DNA of 64,000 nt, taken from NCBI GenBank assembly GCA_963721725.1, contig CAVRLX010000017.1, positions 199,337 to 263,336 on the forward strand. The letters run 5' to 3'. Shown one piece after another: positions 35,944 to 44,580 of this stretch. The notes beneath the pieces were generated by a model, which worked only from the letters and a program-made list of their open reading frames with translations, searched no databases and had not been told where the DNA came from. The first letter of the stretch is position 1, and every line of letters starts with the position of its first letter. A program made the position numbers and the translations under genes. This DNA is from RI-153 sp963721725. GTDB taxonomy: Bacteria; Chloroflexota; Anaerolineae; Caldilineales; Caldilineaceae.

Positions 35944-36615
35944 TTAGAATCCCGCTTCCCTTGCTGCCTCGGCCACAAACCGATGGCTGAGCGCGTGAAA
36001 GCGTCCCCAATCTCCCCACACCGGCGACTCTGTCCCCACGGCTTCAAGTATGTCGGCCACCTGTGGCATCTCGGCCAGGGCGCGCCATTGCCAGCCCGCC
36101 AGATGTTCCTCTGGGTCCACTGTTTGCGGATCGGCATCGGCGGGCGCGGCGATTAAAAAGTGATAGGTGGCGAAGCGGTGAACTCTGCTTTGGGAACGGT
36201 GATAGATTTCGTATTCCAGCGTGCCCAAAAAGCGTTGCAGCGTAACCACAGGCACAGGCTGCGGAGCCATGCGTCCAATGGTGGGCAAGCTCAGGTGAAA
36301 GCTGGTCTCTTCGGCAATCTCGCGCACCAGCGTTTCCAACACGGCCTCGCCGGTGTGGATGCCGCCAGTGGGCAGACGAAAAGCCACGTCGGGATAGAAA
36401 GTTTTGCGATGTAGCAGCACTCCATCCCCCGGCTCGCCCCGGTGCAGAACATAGCAGATCTCGGCGCGCCGCCCCGCAGAGGTGATCAACTGATGGTCGC
36501 CATCGAGAAAAGGCGAATCCACGCTCAATTCGAGACGGTGATGGGGGGCGCTGCCAAGTTGGCGATGTAACGCCGCCAGTTCGCTGGCTTCCACAGCCTG
36601 GGTCAGGGTTTGCAA
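35944..36615 (-). CDS. Nudix hydrolase
   Basis: A 223-residue pyrophosphohydrolase-type protein. The Nudix box runs from Gly84/Gly85 (GGIHTGEAVLETLV, then REIAEETSF), with the metal-binding REIAEE at 98-103. The usual final Gly of the box is replaced by Ser, a tolerated change. Before it lies a beta strand with LLHRKTFYPDVAFRLPTGG. The C-terminal third has no special motif. The substrate is unknown. It is separate from the ABC operon that follows, with about 70 bp between the operon end at 36685 and this start. Confidence 0.82.
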   Translation of the reverse strand: MQTLTQAVEASELAALHRQLGSAPHHRLELSVDSPFLDGDHQLITSAGRRAEICYVLHRGEPGDGVLLHRKTFYPDVAFRLPTGGIHTGEAVLETLVREIAEETSFHLSLPTIGRMAPQPVPVVTLQRFLGTLEYEIYHRSQSRVHRFATYHFLIAAPADADPQTVDPEEHLAGWQWRALAEMPQVADILEAVGTESPVWGDWGRFHALSHRFVAEAAREAGF

Positions 36616-36684
36616 CGAGAAATCCTTTTTTGCGCGAACCTGTATGGGTCAGCAAAACTTACCGCAAACCGGGATAGTGTAGTC

Positions 36685-36879
36685 TTACCGCCGGATGCTG
36701 GCAAAGGCCACGCCGATGATCCCCACCATCAGCCCGGCAAACGAAAGACCGTAGGTCAGAAAGACCAACGGAAAGCTCGCTTCCCAGATGCGCATGACCA
36801 TGAGAATGCTAAAAACCACAGATAGAATAAGGCACACAGCGCCGAAAAGAATAAACCAGCGTGGCCGTATGTCCATCAT
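36685..36879 (-). CDS. Small two-helix membrane protein of the peptide ABC operon
   Basis: A 64-residue protein with two hydrophobic helices (FILFGAVCLILSVVFSILMV and LTYGLSFAGLMVGIIGVAFA) and a short basic end. No family is recognised. Its ATG overlaps the stop of the preceding ATPase gene (ATGA), so it is the last cistron of the oligopeptide transporter operon and may associate with that complex. Confidence 0.68.
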   Translation of the reverse strand: MMDIRPRWFILFGAVCLILSVVFSILMVMRIWEASFPLVFLTYGLSFAGLMVGIIGVAFASIRR

Positions 36880-37901
36880 TTATACAGCCAACAGGCCGAG
36901 AAATGACCTGGCTCCGGCTCGAAATCTGGCGGCACTTCAGTTTCGCACAGGCCGTGGATAATGTGCGGGCAGCGTGGGTGAAAACGGCAGCCTGTGGGCG
37001 GCTTGATCAGGCTGGGCGGTTCACCTGGCGGCACCTCGCGATAAGTCAGCGCGTTGGCCGGATCGGGGTCGGGAATGGCCGCCAACAGCGCTTGGGTATA
37101 GGGGTGCAGCGGGCGACGCAACAGCGCGCTCATGCCCGATTTTTCCACAAGTTTACCTGCGTACATGACGAAAATACGCTGGGAAAAATAGCGCACCGTG
37201 GAAAGATCGTGGGTAATGTAGATCACCGAGAGGTTGTGTTCATTTTGCAGCCCCTGAAGAAGGCGCAGCACTTCTACACGCACCGAGGCATCTAGCATAG
37301 AGACCGGCTCGTCGGCCACAATCAGCTTGGGGCGCAAAATCATGGCGCGGGCGATGACGATACGCTGTTGTTGCCCGCCGCTGAGCATGTGCGGGAACTT
37401 GGGCAGAAAATCATCCACCGGTGAAAGTCGCACCTCGGTGAGGACCTCGTGGATGCGTTCCAGGCGTTGGGCTTTGCTTTTGATGCCGTGAATGAGCAGC
37501 GGCTCCTCGAGGATGCGTTCCACGTTCATAAAGGGCGGCAGCGCGCCAAAGGGATCTTGCTGGACGTAGCCGACCTGCGAGCGATACCATTGCAGACCGG
37601 CCGATCCCATTTCGCTGAGATCTTTGCCCTCGAAAAGCACCTGTCCTTTGGTGGGCATGTGCAGGCCCAGGATGGTCTTCATCAGCGTAGACTTGCCACA
37701 GCCGCTTTCGCCCACAATGGCAATGGCCTCACGGCGGTGCAGATCAAAGCTGACGTCGTCTACGGCGCGCACGGTTCCGGCTGTGCCGAATCCCCACTTT
37801 TTCAGCTCGAACCAGGTACACAGATTGCGAATCGAGAGCAGCGGCGCAGTCTCGGAATGGGCGACTTTGGCGCTGGTAATGTCTTTGGTTTGAAGGGTCA
37901 T
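36876..37901 (-). CDS. Oligopeptide ABC transporter ATPase (OppF/DppF type)
   Basis: A 341-residue nucleotide-binding subunit. Walker A GESGCGKST, the Q-loop VGYVQQDPFGAL, signature LSGGQQQR and Walker B KLIVADEPVSMLDAS are intact. The C-terminal cysteine-rich region typical of peptide ATPases is present (GCRFHPRCPH ... C ... CWLYK), probably an iron-sulfur or zinc site. The start is placed at ATG 37901, 13 bp after the upstream ATPase stop; the open frame extends upstream only by overlap. It pairs with the next ATPase. Confidence 0.9.
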   Translation of the reverse strand: MTLQTKDITSAKVAHSETAPLLSIRNLCTWFELKKWGFGTAGTVRAVDDVSFDLHRREAIAIVGESGCGKSTLMKTILGLHMPTKGQVLFEGKDLSEMGSAGLQWYRSQVGYVQQDPFGALPPFMNVERILEEPLLIHGIKSKAQRLERIHEVLTEVRLSPVDDFLPKFPHMLSGGQQQRIVIARAMILRPKLIVADEPVSMLDASVRVEVLRLLQGLQNEHNLSVIYITHDLSTVRYFSQRIFVMYAGKLVEKSGMSALLRRPLHPYTQALLAAIPDPDPANALTYREVPPGEPPSLIKPPTGCRFHPRCPHIIHGLCETEVPPDFEPEPGHFSACWLYK

Positions 37902-37914
37902 GGGTTTCTCACAA

Positions 37915-38880
37915 TCACGGATAGAGCCAGCACTTGACACGTTGATGCCCACCCATGGCGACCAGGGGCGGATCTTCGTCGCACTTTTCAAAACGGCTGG
38001 GGCAACGATCTTTGAAACGGCAGCCCACGGGCAGATCAAGCAGGCTGGGCGGTGATCCCGAAATGAAATCGGGTTCTTCTTCCTGGCGCAGTTTGGGCAC
38101 ACTTGCCATCAGTTTCTTCGAGTAGGGATGATAGGGATCTACAAAGAAATTGGCGGCATCGTTGTATTCGATCATCTGTCCGGCATACATCACAGCCACA
38201 CGGTCGGCCAACTCGCTGGAAGTGGCGATGTCATGGGTGATCAGGATGAAGCTGGTCTGCGTTTCGTGTTTGATCTTCTTGAGCGTGTTCATAATGTTGG
38301 CCTGGGTTAACATATCCAGCGCCGAGGTCGGCTCGTCCAAGATGATCAGATCGGGGTCGGTGACCATTGCCATGGCAATCGCCACCCGTTGACGCATACC
38401 GCCACTGAGTTCAAAGGCATAGCGGTTGATAAAATCCACCGGCACGCCCACATGCTGAAAGGCCAGCCGCACCCGATCCATGGCGTCGTTGCGCTTGGTG
38501 CCAAAGTGCGAGAGCAGCGGTTCGGCCACCTGTTCGCCCACTTTTAACACGGGGTTGAGCGCGTTCATGGCGGCTTGGGGAACCATGGAGATCTTGACCC
38601 AGCGGACTTGTTGGCGAAAGTTCTCGTCGTTGAGCGTCATCAGATCCATGCCGCCCATGAGGATCTTGCCGGAAAACGTATCGAGATTGCGCGGCAACAG
38701 GCGCAGAATCGACTTTGCCAGTGATGTTTTGCCGCTGCCCGATTCGCCCAAGATCACCAGGGCTTCGTTACGGTTCATCTCAAAATTGACGCCGTCCACC
38801 GCTTTCACTGTGCCGCGGGCGGCGCGGAAATAGACTTTTAGGTTTTCAACACGCAACAAAGGACTGTTGTTTGTCTGCAT
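37915..38880 (-). CDS. Oligopeptide ABC transporter ATPase (OppD/DppD type)
   Basis: A 321-residue nucleotide-binding subunit. Walker A GESGSGKTS, signature LSGGMRQR and Walker B DLIILDEPTSALD are present, with the C-terminal cysteine cluster GCRFKDRCPSRFEKC. It overlaps the upstream permease gene by one base. It likely forms a heterodimer with the following ATPase and drives import by the two permeases encoded before it. The permease pair at 44.6-46.7 kb has no ATPases of its own and may use this pair too. Confidence 0.92.
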   Translation of the reverse strand: MQTNNSPLLRVENLKVYFRAARGTVKAVDGVNFEMNRNEALVILGESGSGKTSLAKSILRLLPRNLDTFSGKILMGGMDLMTLNDENFRQQVRWVKISMVPQAAMNALNPVLKVGEQVAEPLLSHFGTKRNDAMDRVRLAFQHVGVPVDFINRYAFELSGGMRQRVAIAMAMVTDPDLIILDEPTSALDMLTQANIMNTLKKIKHETQTSFILITHDIATSSELADRVAVMYAGQMIEYNDAANFFVDPYHPYSKKLMASVPKLRQEEEPDFISGSPPSLLDLPVGCRFKDRCPSRFEKCDEDPPLVAMGGHQRVKCWLYP

Positions 38881-40223
38881 CAGAGTTCTCTCAGCCTCGG
38901 GTTAAAGATGCGATCCAGTGCAAAGCCCACCATGGCGAAACCGAGGCCGGTAAAGATCAGCAGAACGGCAGGCTCCAGCATCCAATAATAATAACCGTTA
39001 TAAAGAGCACCGTTGGCGCGTGCATCGTTGAGCACTTTGCCCCAGGTGGGCAGGATGGGATCGCCCAGGCCCAGCACGGCCAGCGTCGCTTCCAGGAAAA
39101 CGTAGGAGGGAATCAGTACCACAAATTGGGGGACCAAAATGGGGATGATGCGCGGGATCAGATAGCGGAAGATAATCCGAAAATGACCGGCCCCATAGGC
39201 CTTGGCCGCCTCGATATAGGGCGATTCTTTGATCTGCAAAAAGATGGCGCGATAGCTTTTGATGCCGCCGCTAAAGATCCCAAGCAGGATGACCATGCCC
39301 AACATCAGCCAGATACTACGCGAATAGAAAGTGCCGATCATAATTAAGATCGGCAAGACCGGCAAAATCAGGTTCACCTCCGTAATGCGCTGAATGGCAG
39401 CGTCGATCCAGCCGCCAAACCAGACACCCATCGCGGCAATGATCATGGTGGTAATCGTGGTGCCGACGGCGGCCAATAACCCAAACGAGAGAGCGATGGG
39501 CGTGCCCCAGAGCAGCGCCAACATGAGATCACGGCGGCGGTTGTCTGTGCCCGCCATGCCATACACCTGACCATAGACCACCAACTTGGCGTCTACATCG
39601 GCCTCGTCTTCAAAGACAAGACCGGCGGCGCGCAATTCATAGGTCCCTTTGAGCGGTGTGGGCGGGTCTACATCGGGGATAGCAAAGAGGCCGATCTCCG
39701 GGGAGAGACCGTCCAGCCGCCGTTTCAGCCGATCTTCCTGCGAAGCGCGGAAGACGACGTTGCCCTGCACTGTGGTGTCGCCCAGACGAATTTCGCGCCC
39801 GTCGGGGGTAATCCAGGTCATCTCTACATGCGGGCGCTTTTCCTTGAATTTTGCGCTGAGAAAAACTGATACCTCTTGGGGAAAGCCGTCATAGTTATAC
39901 TCAAACGGAAAGGAGATGATAACATCGGTCATATCTGCGGAGATAGCCTCTCGGCTTTTGATTTCGGGCGTTTCCGCGCTGTTGATAATAATCGTATCGG
40001 GTTTGTCGTTGCCGGGAAACCAGTTGACCCAGCGCGGTTGGGCATTGCGCGGGGTGTCAATCCAGACGTTTTCGCCGCCGCGCCAGCGGGTTACGGCATC
40101 TTCATAGGGCAGCGCAATGACGGTGTAAATCGAAAGCGCAATTAACGAGGCAATCAGCAACATGCCAAAGAGTGCCGATGGATAGCGGCTCAATTCACGC
40201 AGAGATAGATAAATGGACTTCAT
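38880..40223 (-). CDS. Oligopeptide ABC permease (DppC type) with large external insert
   Basis: A 447-residue permease, about 150 longer than usual. A first helix (ALFGMLLIASLIALSIYTVI) is followed by roughly 190 residues of extracytoplasmic sequence (NVWIDTPRNAQPRWVNWFPG to VYGQVYGMAGTDNRRRD). Five helices then carry the permease loop (EAAKAYGAGHFRIIFRYLIP, the EAA motif). The insert has no recognised fold; it could contact the large binding protein at 41.6 kb. It starts within the stop of the upstream permease (ATGA). Confidence 0.88.
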   Translation of the reverse strand: MKSIYLSLRELSRYPSALFGMLLIASLIALSIYTVIALPYEDAVTRWRGGENVWIDTPRNAQPRWVNWFPGNDKPDTIIINSAETPEIKSREAISADMTDVIISFPFEYNYDGFPQEVSVFLSAKFKEKRPHVEMTWITPDGREIRLGDTTVQGNVVFRASQEDRLKRRLDGLSPEIGLFAIPDVDPPTPLKGTYELRAAGLVFEDEADVDAKLVVYGQVYGMAGTDNRRRDLMLALLWGTPIALSFGLLAAVGTTITTMIIAAMGVWFGGWIDAAIQRITEVNLILPVLPILIMIGTFYSRSIWLMLGMVILLGIFSGGIKSYRAIFLQIKESPYIEAAKAYGAGHFRIIFRYLIPRIIPILVPQFVVLIPSYVFLEATLAVLGLGDPILPTWGKVLNDARANGALYNGYYYWMLEPAVLLIFTGLGFAMVGFALDRIFNPRLREL

Positions 40224-41359
40224 GCGCTGCTGCTCCCCCCACCGACTTTCACGCGTGGGTCAATCAATGCATAGACAATATCAAGGAGAAAGACGGTCAG
40301 GGCCAACAAATAGGCGTAGATTACTGTGGAGCCGACAATGACTGGCGTGTCATAGACGTTAATGGCTTGATAGAGCAGCCGCCCCAGCCCCGGCCAGTTA
40401 AAGACCGTTTCCAGCACAATCGCGCCGGTCCACAGGGCGATGATCGTGAGGGCAAAGTTGGTGACAATCGTGGGCAGCGTGGGCCGTAAGATGTAGCGCT
40501 GTTCAATGGCCCGCGCCGAAAGACCTTTGGCGTGGGCCATTTCCACATAATCTTCGCTGGAATAGATCAGAAAGAAGGTGCGCCACGAATAGATGCTCAG
40601 GAAAATGGCGCTGATCACAATCGACGAAACAGGCAAAATAAGGTGCTTGAGCAGGCTGCCCAGATAGAGCAGCGGTTCTTTGGGCGGCGGCGCAGATACC
40701 ATGCCACCATAGGGCAAAACACCCCACAACGCGGCAAAGATAAGGATGAAAAAGAGGCCATAGAACCACGAAGGCGCCGCCGAAGTGGGGGCCAATGCAA
40801 TAATGGTGCGGTCGAGCCAACTGCCATAATTGCGCGAAAGCCCCAGGGCCAAAAAGACGGAAGAAAAGAAGAGAATCAACTGGGCGCTGGCAAAGAGGAC
40901 CAACGTGGCAGGCAACCGCTCCAACAGGATCAGCCGCACTTGTTTGGATCCGCTGTCACTGTTGATAATCTCGGCGCGGCCCAGGTTCAGCGTCAGCGCA
41001 TCCCACAAATAGGTGAAACTGCGTACCATAAAGGGCTGGTCCAGCCCCAACCGCTTCTCCTGCAAGGCAACCAATTTAGCGATGTGATCACGCTTGTCTT
41101 CGCTGGAGAGGGTACGCAGCGTAGGATCTAGCCCCACCTGCATGGAGATTTCCTCTTCGATGAAGCCGCGGCGCATTTGGTCCACATATCCACCCATGTT
41201 GGCAATCAGAATCGTTAGATAGATGCCGATGACGACGGTGATAAATAACACCACGCTGCGCACGAGCGTGTAGCGCACGACACGCATCAGCGCGCTGGAG
41301 CCAGACCGGCGTGTTTTCTCTTCTACGTCAGGCCGCATACCAATTGTTGCTTCGGCCAT
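40220..41359 (-). CDS. Oligopeptide ABC permease (DppB type)
   Basis: A 379-residue permease with six helices and the EAA loop (MAHAKGLSARAIEQRYILRP). A basic N-terminal tail precedes helix 1 (VRSVVLFITVVIGIYLTIL). A periplasmic insert (about residues 60-120) contains LVALQEKRLGLDQPFMVRS, common in this branch. The start at ATG 41359 is preceded by AAAGAGGAA. It is the first gene of the transporter operon after the binding protein, from which it is separated by a terminator. Confidence 0.9.
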   Translation of the reverse strand: MAEATIGMRPDVEEKTRRSGSSALMRVVRYTLVRSVVLFITVVIGIYLTILIANMGGYVDQMRRGFIEEEISMQVGLDPTLRTLSSEDKRDHIAKLVALQEKRLGLDQPFMVRSFTYLWDALTLNLGRAEIINSDSGSKQVRLILLERLPATLVLFASAQLILFFSSVFLALGLSRNYGSWLDRTIIALAPTSAAPSWFYGLFFILIFAALWGVLPYGGMVSAPPPKEPLLYLGSLLKHLILPVSSIVISAIFLSIYSWRTFFLIYSSEDYVEMAHAKGLSARAIEQRYILRPTLPTIVTNFALTIIALWTGAIVLETVFNWPGLGRLLYQAINVYDTPVIVGSTVIYAYLLALTVFLLDIVYALIDPRVKVGGGSSSA

Positions 41360-41414
41360 AGGGTTCCTCTTTCGTCGCTCACTCACAAAAACACAAGGAA
41401 GACCAAGTCGATCT

Positions 41415-41423
41415 ACTATAGCA
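41415..41423 (-). promoter_or_regulatory. Extended -10 promoter before the permease genes
   Basis: Minus strand TGCTATAGT at 41423-41415. The -35 region 17 bp upstream is poor. It would allow the permease/ATPase genes to be transcribed apart from the binding protein. Confidence 0.4.
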
Positions 41424-41501
41424 CAATCACTACCCGAACCGGCTATTGTGAGAGCCGGGAACCGCTCCTTCTGCCAGGGCCAGGATTGGACTATTGTTAC
41501 A

Positions 41502-41551
41502 AAGAGACCCGCCCAGTCAACGGGGGTACCGTCATTCTGGGCGGGTCTCTT
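41502..41551 (-). terminator. Hairpin between binding protein and permease genes
   Basis: A 15-bp perfect stem (41502-41516 with 41537-41551) with a 20-nt loop. It probably reduces read-through from the highly expressed binding protein into the membrane subunits. Confidence 0.7.
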
Positions 41552-41578
41552 TTAGCTACATACAGTCACACTCTCTCT

Positions 41579-44179
41579 CTACGGGACGGTGACAAATTCC
41601 AAAGTAGCAAAGGTCGGCAGGCTCACGGGGCCAGGAACCACTGCCACCTCAAGCCGGTTTGCCCCTGCTTCCAGTTCAGCAGTCTGCTCGGCAGTCAGCA
41701 CAATCTCCCACAGGCCATTGTCCACGGCTTCGGCACTGCCCTTAAAGGCCAGCGCGCCCACAGCGTCGAAGACAAGGTACTGCACATCGTTGATCATGTC
41801 CATCGCGTAGGGTTCGCCCTGGAAGTCAACATAGACCTCAAAGGTTGCCTCGTCGCCCACTGTTACGCGGCTGGGGCCATCAAGTTCGACCTCGGCGATC
41901 ATGGGGGTCTCGAAGCGTTCCCACTTGTCCGCCGCATCGGGGTAGCTTTCGTTGCGGCGCAGTTGCACCGTACCTTCAACCGGGAAGGCTTCTTCCAGGT
42001 AGAAGGGGCCACTGCCCACCCAGAAATGACCCTTTTCGGCGTACCAATCGCTCAGGTTCTGCCAGCGGCTGGCAACTTCATCTTCGCCCACATATTCGCT
42101 CAGGGCAGCGGCATAGGGAACGAAGCCCTCGCCAGCCGCTTGGTCGACATATTTTGCCAGGATTTCCAGGCTGGGGCCGGCAATGTAGCTCATCCATTCG
42201 ACGCCCAGTTCCTCAGCCTTGTCAGCCGAGAAGGCCAGTTCGCCGTTCTGTTGAGCCATAATCCCCATGGCAACTGTGTGCCAGGGAGTGGGGCCACGCA
42301 GACCATACGGGAAGAAGCCCACTACGTTCCACTCAGCATCCAGGAAATAGGCATCGCTGTAGAACTCGATCACCAGCGGATCGGTTTGAACAATCTTGAA
42401 ACCGCGGAAGGCATCCATGAAGGCTTCAAAGCCCGGCACAGTGGCAGCGTCATAGATGGGGCTGGCTTCTTTGGACTGATCGAAGGTGAGGATCATGCCC
42501 AGGATAATGTCGGCCATAGAAATCTGGCTGCCATCATGCCAAGTCAGGTCAAAGAGATCGGCGGGATAGGTGACGGTGCTCTTGCGATTGGCCGTCATGG
42601 TTTCGGTGTACTTTTCGCTGGCGGTGATGAAGCGCTGTTCGGTGGCGTCCCAGTCCACCCAGGCATCGTCCGGCACAGTGATTTCGGCGGCAAATTGGAG
42701 ATCTACCCAATCCAGCGTCTTGACCACAGGCAGCCCTTCTTTGATCACCACTTCGGCGCTTTCAATGCGCTGCGGCCAGAAGAGGCCGGTGAAGGGATCG
42801 GGGAAGACATCCTGATCGCCCGTGGCGCGAATCAGCATGGTGTCATAGATAAAGTTGCTGCCGTTGATGGGATTCCACGGGTCGTTGAGGATGGCGGGCA
42901 TGGCAATCGTGACCGAGCCATCGGTGTCGCCTTCAGCTTTGAGCGTGTGTGCCCACAGCCACGAGCCATAGATACCGCCGGCCAAGTCAGAGGCCACGGC
43001 AATGTTGCTGCGATAGGGCGAGAAGCTCAGGCGGTCCACGAGCCACAGGCGCACAGAATCTTGCAGGGCAAGGTCCAGGGCTTCGGCAAAGAGGGCGGTG
43101 CGCTCGTCCAGCGTTTCAAATTCGTTGTTGGCAAGTTTCTGCGCAACGGCATCAAACTCGACTGTGGGGGTGTAGGCCTGCCACAGCGGCGAGCCAAGAC
43201 CGCGATCGGTGTAGAAGAAGTCGAAGTTGCTCCCCTGGTCGCGGCTGATGGCTGTGGTGACCCAACCGCCCGTGTAGAGATGCCACTGGCCTTCGGCGGG
43301 ATCGCCCTGTGCCCAAACCGGCGAGGCTTCGGCGCTGGTGCGATAGTCGCGGGTGACGGTGAAGCCGATGTCCTCGAGCAGGTTGGAGATATAATCGCCA
43401 ATCTCGCGGCGTTCGTCTTCCGTGCGGATCAAGAAGATGAGCGTGACGGGATTGCCTTCATACTGCCATTTGCCATCCACCAATTCTGCGCCCAAAGCTT
43501 CCATTTCGGCGGCGATGGTGGCTTCCGCATCTTCGGCATTGGGTGCATATTGCAGTTCGAGCGGGCGGGCCACATCCACCAAACGGGCGTAATCAGGGAA
43601 TGCGCCGTTAATGGGGAAATATTTGGGGACAGCCAGACCATTGAAAATTTCCTGCACAATGTAGTTACGGTCAACCAGTTTGTTCATGGCCGAACGAACG
43701 GCAGGCACGGCAAATGGGTTGAGGCTGCCGTTTTCAAACACAGGGCCAACCGGATTGAAGGTCAAGTCGTTGTACGAACCGAAAGACTGCGAGTACTTCA
43801 GATTGGGTGAATTCTGTACCGTGTTGAAGACTTCCGCTTCGCTCACGGAATAGGCATAGATGTCGATGTCTTCCGCTTCCAAGCGAGAGACAGCGGCAGC
43901 GGCGCTGGGTTCTTCCACAATCACCACTTCGGAAATAGCTGCGCCTTCGACGGTCTCTTCGGCGGGTTCTTCAGTGGCTTCTTCGGCGGGTTCTTCGGTA
44001 GCTTCCGCTTCAGGTTCTTCAGTGGCTTCCGTAGCCGGTTCTTCGGTGGCTTCGGCTGGGGCCGCGGCGACCTCGGTGGCGGCCGGTGCGGCAGGCGGCG
44101 GGGTGTCTTGATTACAGGCCGCCATGATCAAAACAAAGATCAGGAGCAGGGCTAGGAGAGAAGATCGTTTCAATCTCAT
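41579..44179 (-). CDS. Family 5 substrate-binding lipoprotein, apparently circularly permuted, with C-terminal Ig-like domain
   Basis: An 866-residue lipoprotein that should bind peptides for the adjacent transporter. The signal peptide ends in LIMAAC (Cys22), followed by a Thr/Glu/Pro linker to about residue 78. The mature domain has its segments in an unusual order. Residues 82-415 match the late part of family 5 proteins (VVIVEEPSAAAAVSRLEAED; VRSAMNKLVDRNYIVQEIFN; LLEDIGFTV). Residues 423-766 match the early part (LNDPWNPINGSNFIYD; FDLTWHDGSQISMADII; GSGPFYLEEA; RRNESYPD; TPMIAEVELD). Thus the end leads naturally into the beginning. Residues 768-866 form an Ig-like domain. The start at ATG 44179 has GGAGGAA. 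The permutation is inferred from motif order. Confidence 0.88.
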   Translation of the reverse strand: MRLKRSSLLALLLIFVLIMAACNQDTPPPAAPAATEVAAAPAEATEEPATEATEEPEAEATEEPAEEATEEPAEETVEGAAISEVVIVEEPSAAAAVSRLEAEDIDIYAYSVSEAEVFNTVQNSPNLKYSQSFGSYNDLTFNPVGPVFENGSLNPFAVPAVRSAMNKLVDRNYIVQEIFNGLAVPKYFPINGAFPDYARLVDVARPLELQYAPNAEDAEATIAAEMEALGAELVDGKWQYEGNPVTLIFLIRTEDERREIGDYISNLLEDIGFTVTRDYRTSAEASPVWAQGDPAEGQWHLYTGGWVTTAISRDQGSNFDFFYTDRGLGSPLWQAYTPTVEFDAVAQKLANNEFETLDERTALFAEALDLALQDSVRLWLVDRLSFSPYRSNIAVASDLAGGIYGSWLWAHTLKAEGDTDGSVTIAMPAILNDPWNPINGSNFIYDTMLIRATGDQDVFPDPFTGLFWPQRIESAEVVIKEGLPVVKTLDWVDLQFAAEITVPDDAWVDWDATEQRFITASEKYTETMTANRKSTVTYPADLFDLTWHDGSQISMADIILGMILTFDQSKEASPIYDAATVPGFEAFMDAFRGFKIVQTDPLVIEFYSDAYFLDAEWNVVGFFPYGLRGPTPWHTVAMGIMAQQNGELAFSADKAEELGVEWMSYIAGPSLEILAKYVDQAAGEGFVPYAAALSEYVGEDEVASRWQNLSDWYAEKGHFWVGSGPFYLEEAFPVEGTVQLRRNESYPDAADKWERFETPMIAEVELDGPSRVTVGDEATFEVYVDFQGEPYAMDMINDVQYLVFDAVGALAFKGSAEAVDNGLWEIVLTAEQTAELEAGANRLEVAVVPGPVSLPTFATLEFVTVP

Positions 44180-44426
44180 ACAGATTCCTCCATGAAATTG
44201 GTGGGGGCTTACGCCCAAATCAGGATAAAAAGGTTGGAATTAACAAAGCCGGACTTGTTTTGAAACTATGCTTTGGATTTGTGCATGGACTACACTTTTG
44301 GGCTTTGTAATTTTGCTTGGTTTTGGCGCAAAGGCGTGTATTCAACAGTGGTTTTAATGGTGACCGGTTGAGGAAAAACCCAGCCATTCGGTAATTCGAG
44401 GCATCCGCCCGGTCAGGGCTACCCGC

Positions 44427-44455
44427 ATAGTAGCATTCCACCCCTTGTCTGTCAA
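44427..44455 (-). promoter_or_regulatory. Promoter of the 866-residue binding protein
   Basis: Minus strand TTGACA (44455-44450), 17-nt spacer ending TGC, TACTAT (44432-44427). The leader would be about 240 nt. Confidence 0.75.
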
Positions 44456-44495
44456 TTTGGAGTGGAGAAGCACGTTCGATTTTCGGTTGGCTGCG

Positions 44496-44531
44496 GCAAA
44501 AAAGAACGGAGATTCATCTCTGGTCTCCGTT
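44496..44531 (-). terminator. Terminator of the second permease pair
   Basis: Minus strand: AACGGAGA, loop, TCTCCGTT, then CTTTTTTG. It lies about 50 bp after the stop of the DppC-type permease at 44581. Confidence 0.8.
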
Positions 44532-44580
44532 CATCTCTAGCTTTTCTGTTATTTGAGGCTGGTGTTGCCATCGGCACGAC

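Noticed and set aside
41486..43810. A 774-codon open frame on the plus strand
   Set aside because: It is the antisense shadow of the binding-protein gene at 41579-44179, which has a lipobox, RBS, promoter and family motifs on the minus strand.
44220..44441. 73-codon minus-strand frame upstream of the binding protein
   Set aside because: It overlaps the promoter of that gene and lacks a ribosome-binding site and any domain.
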